Shown here in pieces: positions 5,563 to 6,219 of a stretch of DNA of 6,219 nt. The DNA is from Bacillota bacterium (GTDB lineage Bacteria; Bacillota; Bacilli; Alicyclobacillales; SLC66). The translations under genes and the position numbers were made by a program. Numbering within the stretch: the first letter of the stretch is position 1; the number at the start of each line of letters is the position of its first letter. Location: contig JAJZZT010000086.1 of the NCBI GenBank assembly GCA_021797415.1, positions 1 through 6,219 of the forward strand. Direction: 5' to 3'. The notes under the pieces are model-generated. The model was not told the DNA's origin. It did no database searches and saw only the letters and a program-made list of their open reading frames with translations.

Positions 5563-5856
5563 ATGGTAACCCGTGCGCACTGCATACAGTTTGTCGGCCA
5601 GCACGTCGTCTTTCAGACGAACGACGGCGCCATGCATCAGGGGATTCTGCACTCGATTGCGGATGGGGGAATCTATGTGAGCCCTGTCGGCGCAACGGCA
5701 TCATCTTCCAGTCTTTCCGGCAGGAGAGAGAACGCGGTAGCCCTGCTGCAGAATGTCCCGCATTCACTGGATTCGGTTGACGAGGCATTCTGGCCGTTTC
5801 TCTTCTTCCCCTTCCTGGCGCTCGCCTTTTTATTGCCGTGGGCAATGTGGTGGTAG
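5563..5856 (+). CDS. Small uncharacterised protein with hydrophobic aromatic tail
   Basis: A 97-residue protein on the opposite strand to everything around it. The start is ATG 5563, chosen because a clear SD (GGGGGTGA, 5550-5557) lies 5 nt upstream. An in-frame alternative TTG start at 5491 would add 24 residues without a visible SD. Residues 1-45 (with QFVGQHVVFQTNDGAMHQGI and GGIYVSPVG) look like short beta strands, reminiscent of Sm-like barrels in which 'G..V...T.DG..H.GI' is a common pattern. A Ser-rich stretch follows (ATASSSSLSGRREN, 48-61), then an extremely hydrophobic, Trp/Phe-rich tail (FWPFLFFPFLALAFLLPWAMWW, about 76-97) long enough for one membrane helix. Small proteins of this general build occur in spore-forming Bacilli, but I do not recognise a named family. 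Role unknown; it is divergent from the regulator operon and shares its intergenic region. Confidence 0.8.
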   Translation: MVTRAHCIQFVGQHVVFQTNDGAMHQGILHSIADGGIYVSPVGATASSSSLSGRRENAVALLQNVPHSLDSVDEAFWPFLFFPFLALAFLLPWAMWW

Positions 5857-5862
5857 ACGGAC

Positions 5863-5906
5863 CAAAAATGGGCGGACTTCCCGGATATCCGAAAGAGTCC
5901 GCCCAT
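5863..5906 (-). terminator. Intrinsic terminator of the isomerase gene
   Basis: A perfect 11-bp stem, ATGGGCGGACT (5868-5878) with AGTCCGCCCAT (5896-5906), encloses a 17-nt loop that itself contains the palindrome CGGATATCCG (5882-5891). Read on the minus strand, the stem runs directly into TTTTT (5867-5863 plus the last stem base), the normal U-tract. It lies 54 nt past the isomerase stop. On the plus strand no T-run follows, although the hairpin is just past the small gene's stop and may also slow convergent transcription. Confidence 0.85.
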
Positions 5907-5960
5907 GCAGAGATAAAGGAGCCCCGGCAATCCACACGAAAATCCATTGCGCCGCAATAC

Positions 5961-6219
5961 TCAGCGCGCGCCCAAGGCTTTCAGACAGGCGTTCAGATAA
6001 CCGTAACTCTCCGCAGCGATGATCGACACTTCTGCAAGTGAATGCTGATTCGCGCCAATGACCTCCAGGCACACCGGCCCGTCATAGCTCCCTTCGACCA
6101 GCACCTTGCAATAGGCGGCCAGGTCAATATCGCCGCGACCGCACGCCTGCAGTTGAATCGGTCCCGGACCGGTATTTTGTCCTTTGCAATCACGGATGTG
6201 GACATGCTTCACTTTAGAC
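5961..6219 (-). CDS. Sugar phosphate isomerase/epimerase-type TIM barrel, C-terminal part
   Basis: The last 85 codons of a gene that enters from the right edge (first complete codon at 6218-6216). The visible part reads KHVHIRDCKG (residues 4-13 of the fragment), then GRGDIDLAAYCKVLVEGSYDGPVCLEV, then a closing helix ending ACLKALGAR. This is the C-terminal signature of the xylose isomerase-like / AP endonuclease 2 superfamily: the 'HVHIRD' strand contributing metal-binding His and Asp, the 'G.GDID...' strand and 'YDGPVCLEV' with the last metal-binding Glu. Typical members are sugar, keto-acid or inositol-pathway isomerases and epimerases acting in the cytoplasm. The substrate cannot be told from this fragment. 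The gene ends at TGA 5963-5961 and is followed by a strong terminator, so it is separate from the transporter module. Confidence 0.85.
   Translation of the reverse strand, partial: SKVKHVHIRDCKGQNTGPGPIQLQACGRGDIDLAAYCKVLVEGSYDGPVCLEVIGANQHSLAEVSIIAAESYGYLNACLKALGAR

Noticed and set aside
5196..5585. 129-codon minus-strand frame covering the intergenic region
   Set aside because: Overlaps the real regulator start in another frame and the promoter region; Arg/Ser-rich without motifs.
5673..5957. Minus-strand frames opposite the small plus-strand gene
   Set aside because: They cross the terminator hairpin, lack a Shine-Dalgarno sequence and are antisense to a gene with a good SD.
1..6219. Searched for CRISPR arrays, tRNA or rRNA genes, insertion sequences, transposase remnants and toxin-antitoxin pairs
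   Set aside because: None seen. No long direct repeats, no transposase motifs and no cloverleaf pattern were noticed by eye.

Overview
The window is 6.2 kb of fairly GC-rich DNA (about 60% by eye) with compact gene spacing, Shine-Dalgarno sites of the GGAGG type, and GTG, TTG and probably CTG starts. The gene families point to a high-GC member of the Bacillota (class Bacilli, possibly of the Alicyclobacillus type). The genus is inferred from gene content and style, not from a marker gene.

The core, about 611-5329, lies entirely on the minus strand. It is a complete BceRS-BceAB-type peptide-antibiotic sensing and detoxification module. In transcription order it encodes an OmpR-family response regulator, a short intramembrane-sensing histidine kinase, an ABC ATPase and a ten-helix FtsX/BceB-type permease with a large extracellular domain. 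The regulator and kinase are 1 nt apart, and the ATPase and permease overlap by 4 nt. The 174-nt gap between kinase and ATPase carries a perfect TTACA-N4-TGTAA box, the known BceR-type operator, plus a second half-site two helical turns downstream. The likely wiring is therefore: the transporter reports drug load to the kinase, the kinase phosphorylates the regulator, and the regulator activates the transporter genes from this box.

Downstream on the same strand (1-610) is a second regulatory unit: a PadR-family repressor and, overlapping it by 28 nt, the start of a HAAS / permease-prefix-domain protein cut by the window edge. In front of padR there is a near-consensus promoter (TTGACA, 17 bp, TATTCT). 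A perfect 11-bp-arm palindrome begins inside its -10 element, which suggests autorepression.

Right of the module (5330-5562) is a non-coding spacer with a candidate extended -10 promoter for the regulator and three imperfect 15-bp tandem repeats just upstream of it. A small plus-strand gene (5563-5856) encodes a 97-residue uncharacterised protein with a polar or beta-rich N-terminal part and a very hydrophobic aromatic tail. The right end (5961-6219, minus) is the C-terminal part of a sugar phosphate isomerase/epimerase-type TIM barrel, followed by a strong hairpin terminator.

Nothing here looks like a wholly new system. The most useful second-look items are the operators, the unusual start codons, the 15-bp repeats, a Cys/His cluster in the kinase linker and the small unknown protein.
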